This document shows, piece after piece, positions 49,000 to 61,060 of a stretch of DNA of 64,000 bases; within the stretch, counting starts at the first letter, position 1, and the number at the start of each line of letters is the position of its first letter. Location of the stretch: NCBI GenBank assembly GCA_964059195.1, contig CAXKWD010000003.1, forward strand, positions 201,276,174 to 201,340,173. The letters are read 5' to 3'. The position numbers were made by a program, and so were the translations under genes. This DNA comes from Ectobius pallidus. Taxonomy: Eukaryota > Arthropoda > Insecta > Blattodea > Ectobiidae. The notes beneath the pieces are model-generated. The model worked only from the letters and a program-made list of their open reading frames with translations. It was not told the origin of the DNA and did not search any database.

Positions 49000-49560
49000 C
49001 CCACTTCCCCTGCTGAGTTCAGCGTGTTTTTCTTTACGAATTTTGAATAATATATTACAACAGGATGCATTACTTATGGTATATTTTGCATATTTTCACT
49101 CGGTAATGTGGTATGGAATCATATTCTGGGGAAACTCTTCCCATAGGGAGAAAATATTTAGATTACAAAAACGGGCAATAAGAATAATATGTGGAAAGAA
49201 AAAAAGGGAATCTTGTAAACCGCTATTTGAAAAATTAAAAGTCCTCACTCTTACAGGGGAGTATATACTCTGTTATGTGTTATATAGTGGATAATATTGA
49301 TAAATTTCAAACTAATTTCAGTACTACCAGAAACATGAATGATCTACACAGACCAACTAACTAGTTAAAACTCTTTCAGAAGGGTGCATATTATTATGCA
49401 ATACAGATATATAACAAGCTTCCAAACAACATTAAATTATTATGTATTCAAAGAAAAAACAAACCTTTCAAAACATCTGTCAAGGAATTTTTAATAACTC
49501 ACACCTTCTACAATTTGGAGGAATATTTCCAGCTTGGATAAATTTGGCAGCTTACAGTTT
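49000..49560 (+). mobile_element. 5'-truncated LINE 3' end
   Basis: Encodes WYGIIFWGNSSHREKIFRLQ, KRAIRIICGKKKRESCKPLF, then in a shifted frame AYYYAIQIYNKLPNNIKL and FKTSVKEFLI. These are the C-terminal motifs of Jockey/CR1-group reverse transcriptases. The frameshift lies near 49,285. Confidence 0.82.
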
Positions 49561-49672
49561 CTGTATATTATTGTTATAACATGCCTGTATTTTTTGATCT
49601 GATGTGTTCTATATCCTTGAGCCCCGCTCAACACAGAATCTACAGGACGAGATATCAACATCTACATCTACA

Positions 49673-49926
49673 CAGTGCTGGATTTATACTTTTCATAAGT
49701 ACAGGCCATTTTATTTGTTGTAAAAAATATAATTTTGTAAGGCCCAATACTCATATTTTAATAGATAGAGAGCTATCTATCTACAAGTGACTTGATTAAC
49801 ATTTATAATCGCGCACAAACTTAACAGCTTACCAAAGCGAGCAAGTGCCCTCTGAAATCTGCCGCCCCTAGGACGCTGCCACCCCTAGACTGCGGCCTAT
49901 ACGGCCTATTGACAAATCCAGGACTT
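49673..49926. mobile_element. Short hAT-like MITE
   Basis: Tips CAGTGCTGGATTTAT and the complement of GACAAATCCAGGACTT, with 8-bp flanks CATCTACA and CATCTATA (one mismatch). Confidence 0.6.
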
Positions 49927-50339
49927 CATCTATACACATGGCTTCCGAGCCAATGTATGTGCCGCTGCCTAGAGGTCATATTGTACAGCTTAGAGTTTTA
50001 GACTTGAATGGTATGGCATCCACAAGATTACTTAATTAATGCAGTGAAAATGACCCTTGCACCAAAACGGCTCTTTTCAGAGCCAACATACTATTTCAAG
50101 ATTATAATAAATTATCCTCACACCAAAACGGCTGTTTGTTATGCGTTAAAGCCCTCTAAACTTAAATAGATGACTTCTCCCTTCACTGCTCAGCAATTGC
50201 TCATGGTGTAGTGGTTAAGACTGCTAGTTATGATGCTAGTCATCCCATGTTTGTATACCGGTCGATGCAAAATTTACAGTTAGGCATAGGTCCCAAATAA
50301 GTACGTAGGGCAAGGAGGAAGTCAGAGAAAGGGAGGGTG
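49927..50339. other. Unassigned, partly repeat family R
   Basis: CACCAAAACGGCT repeats at 50,063 and 50,125. 50,190-50,300 resembles 47,320-47,400 in complement or order. No gene. Confidence 0.35.
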
Positions 50340-50702
50340 GGGGCTCCTACCACCAACTCTCTAATGGGACCCACCTGGGAAGGTGGGGTTTAGGGTTTCG
50401 TCGCAGAATAGAATCAATGTGAGACAATAAACATCACGCTATTCAGTTTATTGCTCCTAAACTAACATGAATGTTCCTAACCTAACAAAACTGTGGAGCT
50501 TGGCTGGTGGCTGCATAAATCTATCTTTTACCGATGGTGGAAAAGGTAAAGAAGAAGAGAATAAAGGAGAAATAAATTATTACATTTTTTCCCCATTTTC
50601 ATCTTTTTAACAATAGATGGCATTGCTAGAAGTGTGAGATCGAGTAGGTGACGAAATCCTAAACCCCACCTTCCCATAAGTGAGTTGGTGGAAGGAGCCT
50701 AG
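50340..50702. mobile_element. Inverted-repeat element within family R
   Basis: GGCTCCTACCACCAACTCTC, CCCACCTGGGAAGGTGGGG and TTTAGGGTTTCGTC at 50,342-50,402 are complemented at 50,652-50,702. 363 bp. The centre carries the CCTAACCTAACAAAACTG word. Confidence 0.65.
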
Positions 50703-51328
50703 TGTGCAAACTAAAACTATTTATTCCCCCAATAATCAAACACCACTCCGCTGGAACTGTGAGGCGCACAGTTCCACACAAAGATTTTTGTATCTTTTTC
50801 ATAAATTGAGGGGTGACTACTGGCATTACACTTAAGGATTATATTATATTGTACAAGTATAAAGAAACAATGAAAGAAAAAAGGGGTAGAACACTAACTC
50901 CTTAGCATTGCAATTTTCCTTCCTGGAACTGGAAACTTCATTAGATGTACCGTATTTTACGGACCATAAGACGCAATTTTTTACTTTGAAAACAGAGCCT
51001 CGAAAGTTGGGTGCGTCTAATGGTCCAAAGTACACTCAAAATATTAAAATAATTTTAAATATTGCTGGAATACCATAATTATAAACACGATGGCACAGAC
51101 TTTACAACAATGCACTTGTCACAATCGTAAAATGAGGGTACTTGGAAGCCAGATATACAATGCGAAAATAAAAGTAATGTTGAGTTCTTTTATACAAAAG
51201 GAGTTGTCTCTGCCAGGTGGTTTAAATGAAGGGCATGGCCTATAAACAGCCTTGTCCCGTTACACTAACCGTAGGCTGAACTGAGGGCCAGAGGGTGTAA
51301 AGGTATTTTCAGTCTTTCATGAGAAATC

Positions 51329-52760
51329 TGAATTGCTGAAGAAAACAGGTGAGTCAACGAAAATAAAATTATTCAAAATTGTTTCTGACTACTATGAAAA
51401 TGGAATGCTACCTCCAGACTTTATTAAAAGTAGAACTATAACCATTCCCAAGAAAGGTAATGCATCAGACTGCAGTAATTACAGAACTATATCAATTCTT
51501 TCGCATGCGTCAAAGATTTTACTAAACATAATAAAAGAGAGGCTAAAGGGAAAAATTGAACAGAATTTAGATGAAGATCAATTTGGGTTTAGAACAGGGA
51601 GAGGAACTAGAGAAGCAATTTTAGCCCTTAGACTAATTCTAGATAGAAGAATTGAAGTAAACAGAAGAACCTTTGCCACCTTCATAGACCTCGAAAAAGC
51701 TTTTGATAACGTAGACTGGGAATTACTATTCCAAACACTGAAAAAATTTGGAGTAGACTAGAGGGATAGAAGACTTATTCTAAACTTATACAAAACACAA
51801 ACAACTGAAATAAATATTAATGGGAGCAGACAAGAAGCCAGAATAAGAAGAGGAGTGAGACAAGGCTGCCCATTATCGCCACATCTGTTTAATATGTTCA
51901 TTGAGGAAGCAATCAGAGAAATGAAAAGAAAAACAAAGGGTATTAAAATAAATGGAGTCAGTATTCATAGCATTCGATTTGCAGATGACATAGTTATTTT
52001 GGCTGATTCAGAAAAGGAAATGAATAAAATGCTTAAAGTTCTATCAGATGCATTGAAAAATTTTAAAATGAAGATCAATAAAAAGAAAACAAAAACCATG
52101 GTGATCGGAAGAACAAATGAAAATTTTAAAATCAACATACAGCTTGACGGTACAGCCCTAAACCAGGTCGAAAGTTTTTGTTACTTGGGTAGCATTATCA
52201 ATAAGTTTAACAAGTGTGACACAGAAATTAAGAGAAGAATAAACCTGGCTAAACAAGCATTTCAGAACAAAAGGAATCTTCTCACAAATAACCATTTAAG
52301 CATGGAAGTAAGGAAAAAAATTTGCCAAAACATTTGTAAGTTGTGTATTAACTTATGGATGTGAAACATGGACAATAGGAAAAGCAGAAGCCAAGAAACT
52401 AGAAGCAGGAGAAATGTGGATATGGAGAAGGCTAACAAAGACGAGTTGGGTGGATAGGAAAACAAATGAAGAAGTGCTTAATGAAGTGATGGAAGAGAGA
52501 TCCCTTCTGAATTCAATTAAGAGTAGAAGAGCAAAGTTAGTGGGTCATACATTTCGGCACAATGATCTACTCATTAACATTTTTGAAGGGAAAATACTGG
52601 GAAAGAAATCAAGAGGACGTCCAAGAAATTCTTTTATTAAAAACATGATAAAGGATATGGACGTGCTGTCATACGAAAATCTAAAGAGAACAGCGATGAA
52701 GAGGAAGACATGGCTACTACAACAAGGCATTGCCTTTAGATCCTGATGATGATGATGATG
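51329..52760 (+). mobile_element. RTE-like LINE, 5'-truncated, with TSD and (TGA)n tail
   Basis: GAGAAATC (extendable to ATGAGAAATC) at 51,319-51,328 is repeated at 52,761-52,770, directly after a (GAT)n/(TGA)n tail at 52,743-52,763. It encodes the RT domain and the C-terminus described in the next entry. The 5' truncation removed the endonuclease. Confidence 0.9.
51333..52746 (+). pseudogene. RTE-like reverse transcriptase, two lesions
   Basis: 51,333-51,758: KSRTITIPKKGNASDCSNYR, FGFRTGRGTREAI and FATFIDLEKAFDNVDW (block A with the first catalytic Asp). A single TAG at 51,759 interrupts the frame, which continues with GVRQGCPLSPHLFN and IRFADDIVILAD (FADD catalytic pair), INKKKTKTMVIG and FCYLGSIINKF. 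In a run of seven A at 52,316-52,322 the frame shifts by one; the remainder gives YGCETW (before 52,414), EMWIWRRLTKTSWVDRKTNE, LVGHTFRH and GKKSRGRPRNSF, ending at TGA 52,744. The thumb and C-terminal pattern are those of RTE/BovB-type elements. Only two disabling changes suggest a fairly young insertion. The frame has no proper ATG because the 5' part is missing. Confidence 0.92.
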
Positions 52761-53017
52761 ATGAGAAATCAGTTGAATTGTTAAAATTTACACGATGCCA
52801 CCTGTACAGAAGAGATTTTTGTACAATGCAGGTGTTAGGTTAGACGTGATTTACACTGATTATATAAGGCTATAATTTGCTTATGCAATTAAGTATTTTA
52901 TTCCCTTTAAAATTTTTCGTTTAGAATCACATCAAATTTCTTTTCCTTGAAATTTCCATCCTAAAATCAAGGTGCGTCTTATGGTCCGGAGCGTCTTATA
53001 GTCCGTAAAATACAGTA

Positions 53018-53440
53018 CTTATTTTTGTTAAAGGAATTGATTAAGGGGTGAAATTCGTAGTTTTTATAACTCGATCTTGTATTTTTACCCATTTCAATCA
53101 ATTCATTTTTGTTACGCATAAAACTCGCCAGCCATATTATGATTCTGAGCAAAGCAGGATGACCAACTGACCTCCTTGCATTAAGGTAAATAGTGGCAGT
53201 TAGGTTTGTTTAGGTTAGGTTATGAACAGTGATACTAGTTTAATAGGGCATAAGGAATTCACGCATTTCGAAAATATGTAATATCGTATCTCCCGTAAGG
53301 TTTGTCGTGTCGGTCAACCTGTGTACCCAGATAAGATGGCCATCAATTATATGTTATTATCATGAATTACGTATTTTAAGATAAGAGAATTACAGGATGC
53401 ATTGTTATATATTACCAAATGTTGCACCTAATTATAATTC
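53018..53440. other. Unassigned stretch
   Basis: Includes TTTAGGTTAGGTTATG (53,208-53,223), reminiscent of the TTAGG insect telomeric word but too short to be an array. No gene. Confidence 0.35.
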
Positions 53441-54375
53441 TAATTCTCTAATTCTCTATATGTTAATGACTCTAAAGTTACTGACTTGAAATTCACTTTT
53501 GATAGGAAACATAAGTACTTCTATAAGGATGCTAAATTTCTTGGCATCGTCCTCCAAGGAGGTTTAAATTGGTCATCTCATGTTGTATTAATCTCTAATA
53601 AGATTGCCAGAGGCATATTTGTGCTTCGCAGACTGCAAAAATATGTGACTAGAGAGGTATTAATTTCTGCATACTATGCTTATGTTCATAGCCATTTAAC
53701 TTATGGTACTCTACTTTGGGGTAATTGTAGTTCTGCACTTAACATCTTCAAATTACAGAAGAAGGCTTTAAGGATAATCTATGGTGCTGATTGGAAAGCC
53801 CACTGTAAACCTCTTTTCATCTCATCTGGTATTCTCAGCCTACCATCTATATATATTTTACAGTGTTTGTTATATGTTAAGAGTAATTCTGATAACTTTA
53901 AAACTTATTCGGATGTACATACCTTTGGCACCAGAAATTGCAATAACATTTTACAGGATCAATGCTTGTTTGCAACTACCAAACATAATTTTAGGTACAT
54001 GTCAGTGAAAATGTTTAATTCTCTTCCGGTTGCTACTAGAAATTTAACTTTTAAACACTTTAAAGGCTTAGTACTGATGAAACTAAAACAAATCTGCTTC
54101 TACAAAAATGATGAATTTTTTGAGGTAGCCAAAAACTTTAAATAATCTTTCAGTACCTACTATTTGACCTACACATTGCACTTTTTATTTATATATTTAT
54201 TGTTTTGTAGTGTTGTACTGATCCTGTATTTCTTTGTATCTCTTTATATTTCAATGTATGTATTTCTAATATTATTCTTGTACCCTTGTACTATAATAGT
54301 TTGTTATAGGCTATTGTTGTTATATTGTATCCTATACCGCAGAACTGCGGTCAAAATGGATTAAATAAATATGAA
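53441..54375 (+). mobile_element. 5'-truncated LINE with intact C-terminal ORF
   Basis: 53,486-54,145 is open for 219 codons: DAKFLGIVLQGGLNWSSHV, LRRLQKYVTREVLISAYYAY, HLTYGTLLWGN, FKLQKKALRIIYGADWKAHC, SVKMFNSLPVATRNL. This is the post-catalytic thumb and C-terminal region of a Jockey/CR1-group reverse transcriptase. The 3' UTR ends GCGGTCAAAATGGATTAAAT with an AAATATGAA tail at 54,363-54,385. Confidence 0.88.
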
Positions 54376-54385
54376 AAATATGAAA

Positions 54386-55394
54386 ATACTTGCACCTAGG
54401 GACACATTTTTAACGTTGTTTCGGTACTAAAATTTATAACTATAATGCTAAGGAGATAGGGCTGGTCCCGACAAAAAAAGGACATTATATTAAATGTTAT
54501 CGATTATATAAAGTGGAAATAGGGGGTGCTGCAGTTCCACAGTGCCTATACACGAGCCGCCACTGCTGGTACTAGATTCTGTAAGTTACAATGTGCAGGT
54601 CTCAATGCACGATGTATTCTACATCCCTGAACCATTCTCGTGATTGGAGGTATTACAGAACAAACAAACAAAAAGTCGGCAGTATCACATACTATCTCAT
54701 CTGTAGGCCTAATCTGGTCCACGTGCCTACGGTCGTTCCCAACCTCTCTCCCCCCACGTGGGGTTTCATACATATAGCGTACATCTCATCTGTAAGGCCC
54801 TAACAGAAATTCCCAATACTGTAACAAAGCGGTCTTCAATCAATATGGAATTTACGGTAAATGAATGGAAATAAGTTTTCTCGCCTTCAATTCGTTGTAC
54901 GGCTCAACTCCTTGATTGAGGTTATCTGCCGACATTAAATGTCACACTATCGAAAATTGGTAGACATACTGTACCGTTTTGGGGACATTCTGCATAATTT
55001 CTACACAGCATGTAAGTACCGGTATCAGCCTACACTTCACAGTCTATAGAGAGAGCAGAAGACAACAGCAAAATCCATGGCACTTACCTTGTACTGCTGC
55101 TGTACCTTGTATGCCGATGTATCAACATATTCGCGTAATACACACTACACTGGAACTTTCAAAACTTCTTAATATCCTACTTTAGTCACCAGTAACTTAG
55201 CACATTAATTCACACACGCAAGAAACAACCGACACACTGCGCCAAGTAGACCTACCACGGACGAAATGAGCGATAACAGCTCTGCTAGTCAACCCCTAAC
55301 TTAGGTACAGCGTAGGCCACGAGTCTGCGAACAAAACAAATGAAAACACCACACAGCCATCGGAAACTATGTACCTGAGCAAAAATTCTCAAGC
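54386..55394. other. Stretch without recognised gene
   Basis: ORFs are short and overlap on both strands. No motif was recognised. Confidence 0.35.
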
Positions 55395-55455
55395 AATAGT
55401 ATTCTCATGTAATGTCTAACAGAAACAATAATCTGTGGTTCATGAATGCATAGGC
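55395..55455. repeat. Solo arm of the tRNA-bearing TIR family
   Basis: TATTCTCATGTAATGTCTAA, CAGAAACAATAATCTGTGG and TTCATGAATGC match the right arm at 39,995-40,045. Confidence 0.8.
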
Positions 55456-55705
55456 CTATATATATCCACCTTGTTTTCAATTTGTTTACATTTTTATGCT
55501 TACCGGTACTGCAAATGTGTAAATGCAGCGTTGTATGTTTGATGTTAAAATCAAAGTACGAGACTGAGTTTCTAAAATAGGTTTTTTCCCCCCCTGGCGT
55601 AAAACATCGTTGACAGTCTCTTTTTTTCTTTCAAAATCATTGGTACTGTAGGCATACGACCCATATCCCTAAAACGAGTCTCTGGGTAGAATTGTTAGTA
55701 GTTTC

Positions 55706-55953
55706 TTCCGGCGTGGCCTTGTGGTTAGCGTCGCTGACTACAGATCCGTCGGCCCGGGTTCGATTCTGAGGTAGGGAGGTCTGGCACTCAGCCACGTGAA
55801 TAAATCGAGGAGCTACTTGATAAATAAGTAGCGGCTCCGGTCATGGAAACCACCATTAACGGCCGTGGGTGTCGGCATGCTGACGACATGCCCCCAATCC
55901 TGCCACCTGCCTATGGTAGGCCTTTGTCCCTTCAGGGATGTAGCGCCACGGAA
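55706..55953 (+). mobile_element. tRNA-derived SINE, family A, internally deleted
   Basis: Head CCGGCGTGGCCTTGTGGTTA with B box start GGGTTCGATTC, directly joined to TGAGGTAGGGAGG, so about 20 bases (the CCCGGTACCTCCTCGG block) are missing. The core CACCATTAACGGCC is intact. Confidence 0.88.
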
Positions 55954-56127
55954 TTTTCCCCTTTTCAGTTCCTTTCTAGTATTCCTATAGGAGGCCAACC
56001 CCCTACAGACAACATTGGATGAGGGAACTTTAGTTCAATTTAATAGCAAACTTTGCCACGGCAAGCTAGGGAACGGTAGGCCTACTAGGTTGCAACATTC
56101 GTTAGGCCTACAACCACCCAGCGTCCT

Positions 56128-56230
56128 GAAATTTCATGGCCCTGGGGTCGACTCGTACTCCAACAGAAATGAGTACCGAGAGCAATTCTAGGGATAAAGA
56201 GGGCCTGTGTGTTAACGCGCGATCGCTGTG
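56128..56230 (+). mobile_element. SINE family B fragment
   Basis: ATGGCCCTGGGGTCGACTCG, AACAGAAATGAGTACC and GAGCAATTCTAGGG match the body of 19,056. No head or tail. Confidence 0.75.
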
Positions 56231-56697
56231 CTATTAGATCGGAACTGAGTATATATTTTAATAACTCGCGTATATCTTGAAAGAGAAAGTTGTTTTTCTA
56301 GCAATGCCTTCATCGACATGCGTGCTTCATAATTTCCGAGAGTCAGCTGTAACATGATATCACACAAGTGTCAGCAGCTGTATTAATAACAAAGCGGCGC
56401 ATTGATCCTGTGTATAGTGCAGTTACTCATTGGATGGCCGGTCGGCTTCAAAGGTTTCGGTGTTTCTTTATGTTAATTGATCTGACTAAATCGGTCTTGG
56501 GCTTCCGCTTTCCAAAACAAAAGCAACGTTGCAATATTCTCTCATTGTTATCACTAACCTCAGTTCTTCCTTCGCTTTATTCAATTCACACGTGTTATTG
56601 TTTACTGTAACTTGATCTTGCAACCACGCATTTCACTCCACGCGGAGTAGACGAGTAGCTGTCAAAATCGCCACAGGACATTCTTAGATTTTGATTG
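56231..56697. other. Unassigned stretch
   Basis: No gene. The short ORF at 56,368-56,610 is not recognised. Confidence 0.3.
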
Positions 56698-57151
56698 GCT
56701 GGGGTCAGTGGCGTAGCAAGCTTAGGTGGTACCCGGTGCGGAAAATTTTTTGTCACTCCCCATTTAAAGTATGAAAAGATGGAACAGTTCCGAGATTTAT
56801 TTTTTGGACAGTCAAAGATAATCCCACAAGAGTTTAAGAGTTTATCAATAGATGCAGCTGCAACGAATTTATCTGATGTAACTCTTAAACTCAACGGATT
56901 ATGCAAAATTAGTAATAATTATTTTTATACATAAAAAAACTAAGCTCCGAAATCATGGCATACTATGAATCAACAATCCATAAAGCGATTCGAGTTACCA
57001 TGTTGTCGCCATGTTGTAACCAGTGCTACCAATGGTGCATATAAGATATAGTTAATCTAATTCAGCCAAATTTTAGGCTTAAGGAAAGACATACATTTCA
57101 AGCACATTATGCTGTACATTGTACATTGTACTGTTAAACGACAATAAGTGA

Positions 57152-57193
<42 letters not shown>

Positions 57194-57480
57194 TCTAAAG
57201 TACGTTATAGACAGACAGATATACGTTGTTTTCGTGAGCGAAAGATTCACGAAATGGGGGTGTTATCAATGATAAAGCGAACATCCTTTATTTCACACAT
57301 TTCTAGGCCAAAAGACACTCTCGAAATTGTGCCAAGTCTTATTTTTGGAGTGATTTTTTTTATATTTTATTTTCCAAGCGAAGTCTCGAATTTTGGAAAG
57401 ATCAATTTTGATAAAAGGACAAAATTTTGTATTTATGTTAGATACCTTTCAAGAAGAGGTTTATCTCAAAATTATTGACT

Positions 57481-57645
57481 GGGAGACCCGAAGGGAAAAG
57501 ACCACGCGGAAGACCTAGACGTAGGTGGGAGGGCAATCTTAAAATGGATTTAAGGGAAGTAGGATTTGCTAGGGATGATTGGATGGAGAATAGGGTTGAA
57601 TGGCGGACTCATTTAAGCGCGGCAATGAACCTTCGGGTTCCATAA
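57481..57645 (+). pseudogene. LINE C-terminal fragment ending MNLRVP
   Basis: GRPEGKRPRGRPRRRWEGNL, KMDLREVGFARDDW and AAMNLRVP, then TAA. This is the end of a widely repeated arthropod non-LTR endonuclease/reverse transcriptase ORF (GRPRRRW and WR...AAMNLRVP). The short near-palindrome TAGATAATATTCC...AATTGTCTATT follows, as it does near 35,675. Confidence 0.8.
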
Positions 57646-57714
57646 AATAGATAATATTCCTTTAGCTTGCTGAGGAATTGTCTATTACCATTGAGTAAGC
57701 AAGTAAACCTTTCA

Positions 57715-58060
57715 AGACGTGAACCGAAGATTGGAGACAAGTTTTCCTTATTTTTACATAAAGAAACTTTTCTCGAAAACGGCTCTAACGATTTTCTTTA
57801 AATTTTGTACGTGGGTTGCTTATACTAAGAGCTAAAACACTTGAAACACTTTTTCGAACAAATTTTCTGAAGGGTAGTTAGGCTATAAGCCACCCACTCT
57901 GAGTACGCACTCTTTGCAGTACGGCCTCTTGCAACGGAAAATCGTACAAAAACAGAATGTTGTATTTGAATAGGTACCTTTTGGGGATGTGACACGAAGA
58001 TTGGCGACGACTTTCTCTTATTTTTAGGGAGATGCTAACTTTTATTTGGGCAGAGGAAGT
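57715..58060. repeat. Partial copy of the ACTTCCTCTGCCC element
   Basis: CTCGAAAACGGCTCTAACGA, GATTTTCTTTAAA and AGCCACCCACTC match 37,230-37,370. It ends TTTATTTGGGCAGAGGAAGT at 58,060, as at 37,711. The left end is missing. Confidence 0.8.
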
Positions 58061-58906
58061 TACGCGAATTATACATAAGATTTTTTTATAGGTTGATTCT
58101 AATAACTTTCATAAACAAGTAATGTAAGTATGTTACGGAACTGTTTTACTAATAATCTATTCTTAAATATGCGCACATACCAGTTCAAAATTTAGATTGC
58201 CGGAGACTTCGGAGTCAACTCACATTCTGAGTGACTGCCGCAGAGGGTAGAATAATGGTTGCGGGTTGAGTTATCTCTATATATATAAAAGGCTTTGTCT
58301 TGACTGACAGGAATCAACGTAGAGCCTAACAGGTAGAGACTTGGAATTTTGACAGTACCTTCGTTTCATAATGTAGGTGCTCACTAAGAAGGGATTTTGA
58401 AAAATTCTGATTCTAAATGCCAAAAATTAAATGTTTTTGAAAATACTTAATCCCTTTTTGCATAGAATTATCGAAACAAATTCACAGAACATATTGTTGC
58501 CAATGGTATAGGTGGGTTTGGATTAAATTAAATGGATGTTTGACAAATTAGAGAAGGTATCATTATAATTCATATTATCTATATTAATAAAAGGAACTGT
58601 CCTCGATGTCCAGGGAAATCTACTGAACGCAGAGATCTGAAATTTTAAACATCGGTGGGCTGAAGGGTCGGAAAATTACCGCGAAGCCGGAATTTTAATT
58701 TTAGTTTTCGTTCGTGAGTTATGAGTGAAAAACGGGCAAAAAACGTGCATTTTTTGCGTTTTCAAAACATAAGTTTTCAGTTATACATTTCAATGTCAAA
58801 TCAATTACAGTTGGCTTTGTCTATTTTTGTTACACCTTGAAAATAAAACTTTCGCGATCGCTTGAATGTTGTAAGCCCTAAAGATGGTCAAACGTTTTAT
58901 TTGGAC

Positions 58907-58910
<4 letters not shown>

Positions 58911-58938
<28 letters not shown>

Positions 58939-61060
58939 TTTATTCACCATTAGGGATTACAAGAATCCAAAGGCTTCGTCATACTTAAGAACTAAAAAAA
59001 AAAAAAAAAAAAAAAAAAAACATACCTATACATACAGTACACACTCATACAAATGCAGACATTAGAACAAAATAATACAGAGTACAATAAGACACGGACA
59101 TTTAGAATTTTACTTGTGATACAATTTTGACTTATAGAAATGGAGAGGAAAAGAGAAAGAGGAGAGATCAGGAGAAATCACGTAGCTCCAATTACTCCAT
59201 AAATTATTATCCAGAAAAATAAATTTATAGAGTCAGTAAATTGGTGGAGATGAAATCTTGAGTACTATAGAAAACATGCTCCATAAGAAGATTTCTCACT
59301 TTGGTTTTGAAAAGTTTTGGACTGGTGTGCTTAAAAGAGTGGGGAAGTTTATTGTACAGAATTAGACCCGTGTGATTGATGAATTTTAAACTTCTGGAGG
59401 TTCGGTGGGATGTGAGGTGAAAATCATTAATTCCTCGCGTGTCATGGTAATGGTGATGGGAGTTCTTTGGAAATTTCGGTTTGTTTGAATGTATGAAGCA
59501 GTCTCTAGAATGAAGATGCAAGGGACAGGAAGAATATTTAATTTTTTGAAAAGAGGCTTGGTATGAGTGCGGTTGGAAACATGCATCATAATTTTGATAA
59601 TCCTCTTCTGGAGTTTGAATATCCGAGTTAGATTGGGAGAGGTTCCCCAGAAAGGGATGCCATAGGAAATTACAGAGTTGATATTGCCGAAATAAAGAGT
59701 ACGGAGCAGTTCAATATTACAGAATCTACTTAAAATTCTCAAAGCATAAGTGATTTTACATACTTTTTCAGCGAGGTGGGAGATATGTGTATTCCAGGAT
59801 GACTTGGAGTCAACCCAAATACCCAGGAATTTAGAGGAAACAACTTCTTTTAAGCAAACATTATTAAACATAATTTGTAAGTTTGCAAGGGAGAAAGGGC
59901 AAAAATTTATGTAATTAGTTTTGGAAATATTGAGGTGCAGTCTATTGTAATTTAGCCAAACCTGGAGATTTTCCAAAGTTTTGTTAGCTTTAGCTTGAAG
60001 CTGAGCGCTGTCTATATCAGAAATTAGGATGTTGGTGTCGTCAGCATAAAGAATGTTCTTGGATAGCGGTAGATAAGCCGGGAGGTCGTTGATGTAAATA
60101 AGGAAAAGTAGTGGGCCCAACAAGGATCCTTGAGGGACACCGCAATTCACCTGCAGAAGGTCTGAATTCTGGGAGTCGATTTGGACCATTTGCCGTCTAT
60201 TACTCAAATAAGAGGAAAACCAGGCATTTGCGGTTCCTCTAATACCATAATTATTCAATTTTTCAAGGAGGATGCTGTGGTTTACTACATCAAAAGCTTT
60301 AGTTTGGTCGAGGAAGATACCAATTGTGGGATTTTTATTATCAAGGGCCGAGAGGAGGTGTTCAGAAAAGGAGAAAAGGGCATCATTGATAGACTTATTT
60401 TTTCTAAAGCCAAATTGTGAATGGGATAATACTTCATGTTTATTTAGGAAGGTCATTACTCTATTGAACATGGCTTTTTCAAGAATTTTTGATATAGCTG
60501 ATAGGAGAGAGATAGGTCTATAATTTTCTACATTGTCTTTCTTTCCCTTCTTGAATACAGGGACTACTCTCGCTTTCTTAAACGCATCAGGGAAATAACC
60601 GGTTGATAAAGAAGCGTTGACAAGGTCAGTTATTGGGTCGAGTAAATAGGGACATTGCTTTATTAAAGACATTGGAATGCCGTCAGGTCCTGAAGAGATT
60701 TTGTTCTTGAAACCACAAATGATTATACTTATTTCTTCCGAGCTAACAGGACACAGAAAGACTGACTGACTGATTTGTCCTTAGTAACTACGGTAGGAGG
60801 ACTTTTATTTGAATTAAGGTTTGAGGCGATATTCACAAAATATGAGTTAAAAGTGTTAGCGATGTCAAGGGGGTTTTCAATAATATCATTATTCATACTC
60901 AATTTGATATGTTCACGATTGTTATCCTTGTGTTGGATTTCTTTTTTAATGATGTCCCAAATGGCTTTACCCTTGTTCGAAGCCGCATTAATTTTATTTG
61001 AAATGGCAGTTTTCTTTGCTTGTAGAATTACCTTTTTTAGAATCTTAGAGTATTCATAAT
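58911..61060 (-). mobile_element. LINE of the Jockey/CR1 group, 2.15 kb, inserted in the Helitron
   Basis: Minus strand: 61,060-60,770 encodes KKVILQAKKTAISNKI, GKAIWDIIKKEI and NTFNSYFVNIASN (pre-RT region), then the RT ORF. The 3' end reads GACGAAGCCTTTGGATTCTT, GTGAATAAATATT and an (ATT)n tail at 58,911-58,940. The 5' endonuclease is absent. An A run at 58,995-59,019 lies in the 3' UTR. Both junctions are exact by comparison with the empty Helitron at 38,653. Confidence 0.92.
59225..60710 (-). pseudogene. Non-LTR reverse transcriptase (Jockey/CR1 group), two frameshifts
   Basis: Longest open part 59,386-60,672 (428 codons). RT blocks in order: PDGIPMSLIKQ, ARVVPVFKKGKKDNVENYRP, QFGFRKNKSINDAL, IGIFLDQTKAFDVVNH (first catalytic Asp), GVPQGSLLGPLLFLIYINDL, NILYADDTNILI (catalytic DD), KFLGIWVDSKSSWNTHI and FKLQKRIIKIMM. 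A frameshift near 59,390 separates the last 60 residues (HDTRGINDF, LILYNKLPHSF, FKTKVRNLL). Another near 60,745 separates the upstream region. Palm residues are intact. Its clade cannot be fixed without an alignment. Confidence 0.92.

Larger units (their letters stand above)
50948..53017 (-). mobile_element. TIR element with ..GGACCATAAGACGC ends, copy 3, split by a LINE
   Basis: Tips TACCGTATTTTACGGACC and the complement of GGTCCG..GTAAAATACAGTA. Interior 51,090-51,310 is homologous, inverted, to 35,820-36,070. The RTE-like LINE at 51,329-52,760 is inserted in it. Without the LINE it is about 630 bp. Confidence 0.82.

Noticed and set aside
48767..49294. 175-codon ORF as a single gene
   Set aside because: The first third is a purine tract and unrelated sequence; only the last part is a LINE C-terminus, which is annotated as such.
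53208..53223. Telomere-like (TTAGG)n array
   Set aside because: Only about two imperfect units, also seen at 48,124; too short to be more than chance.
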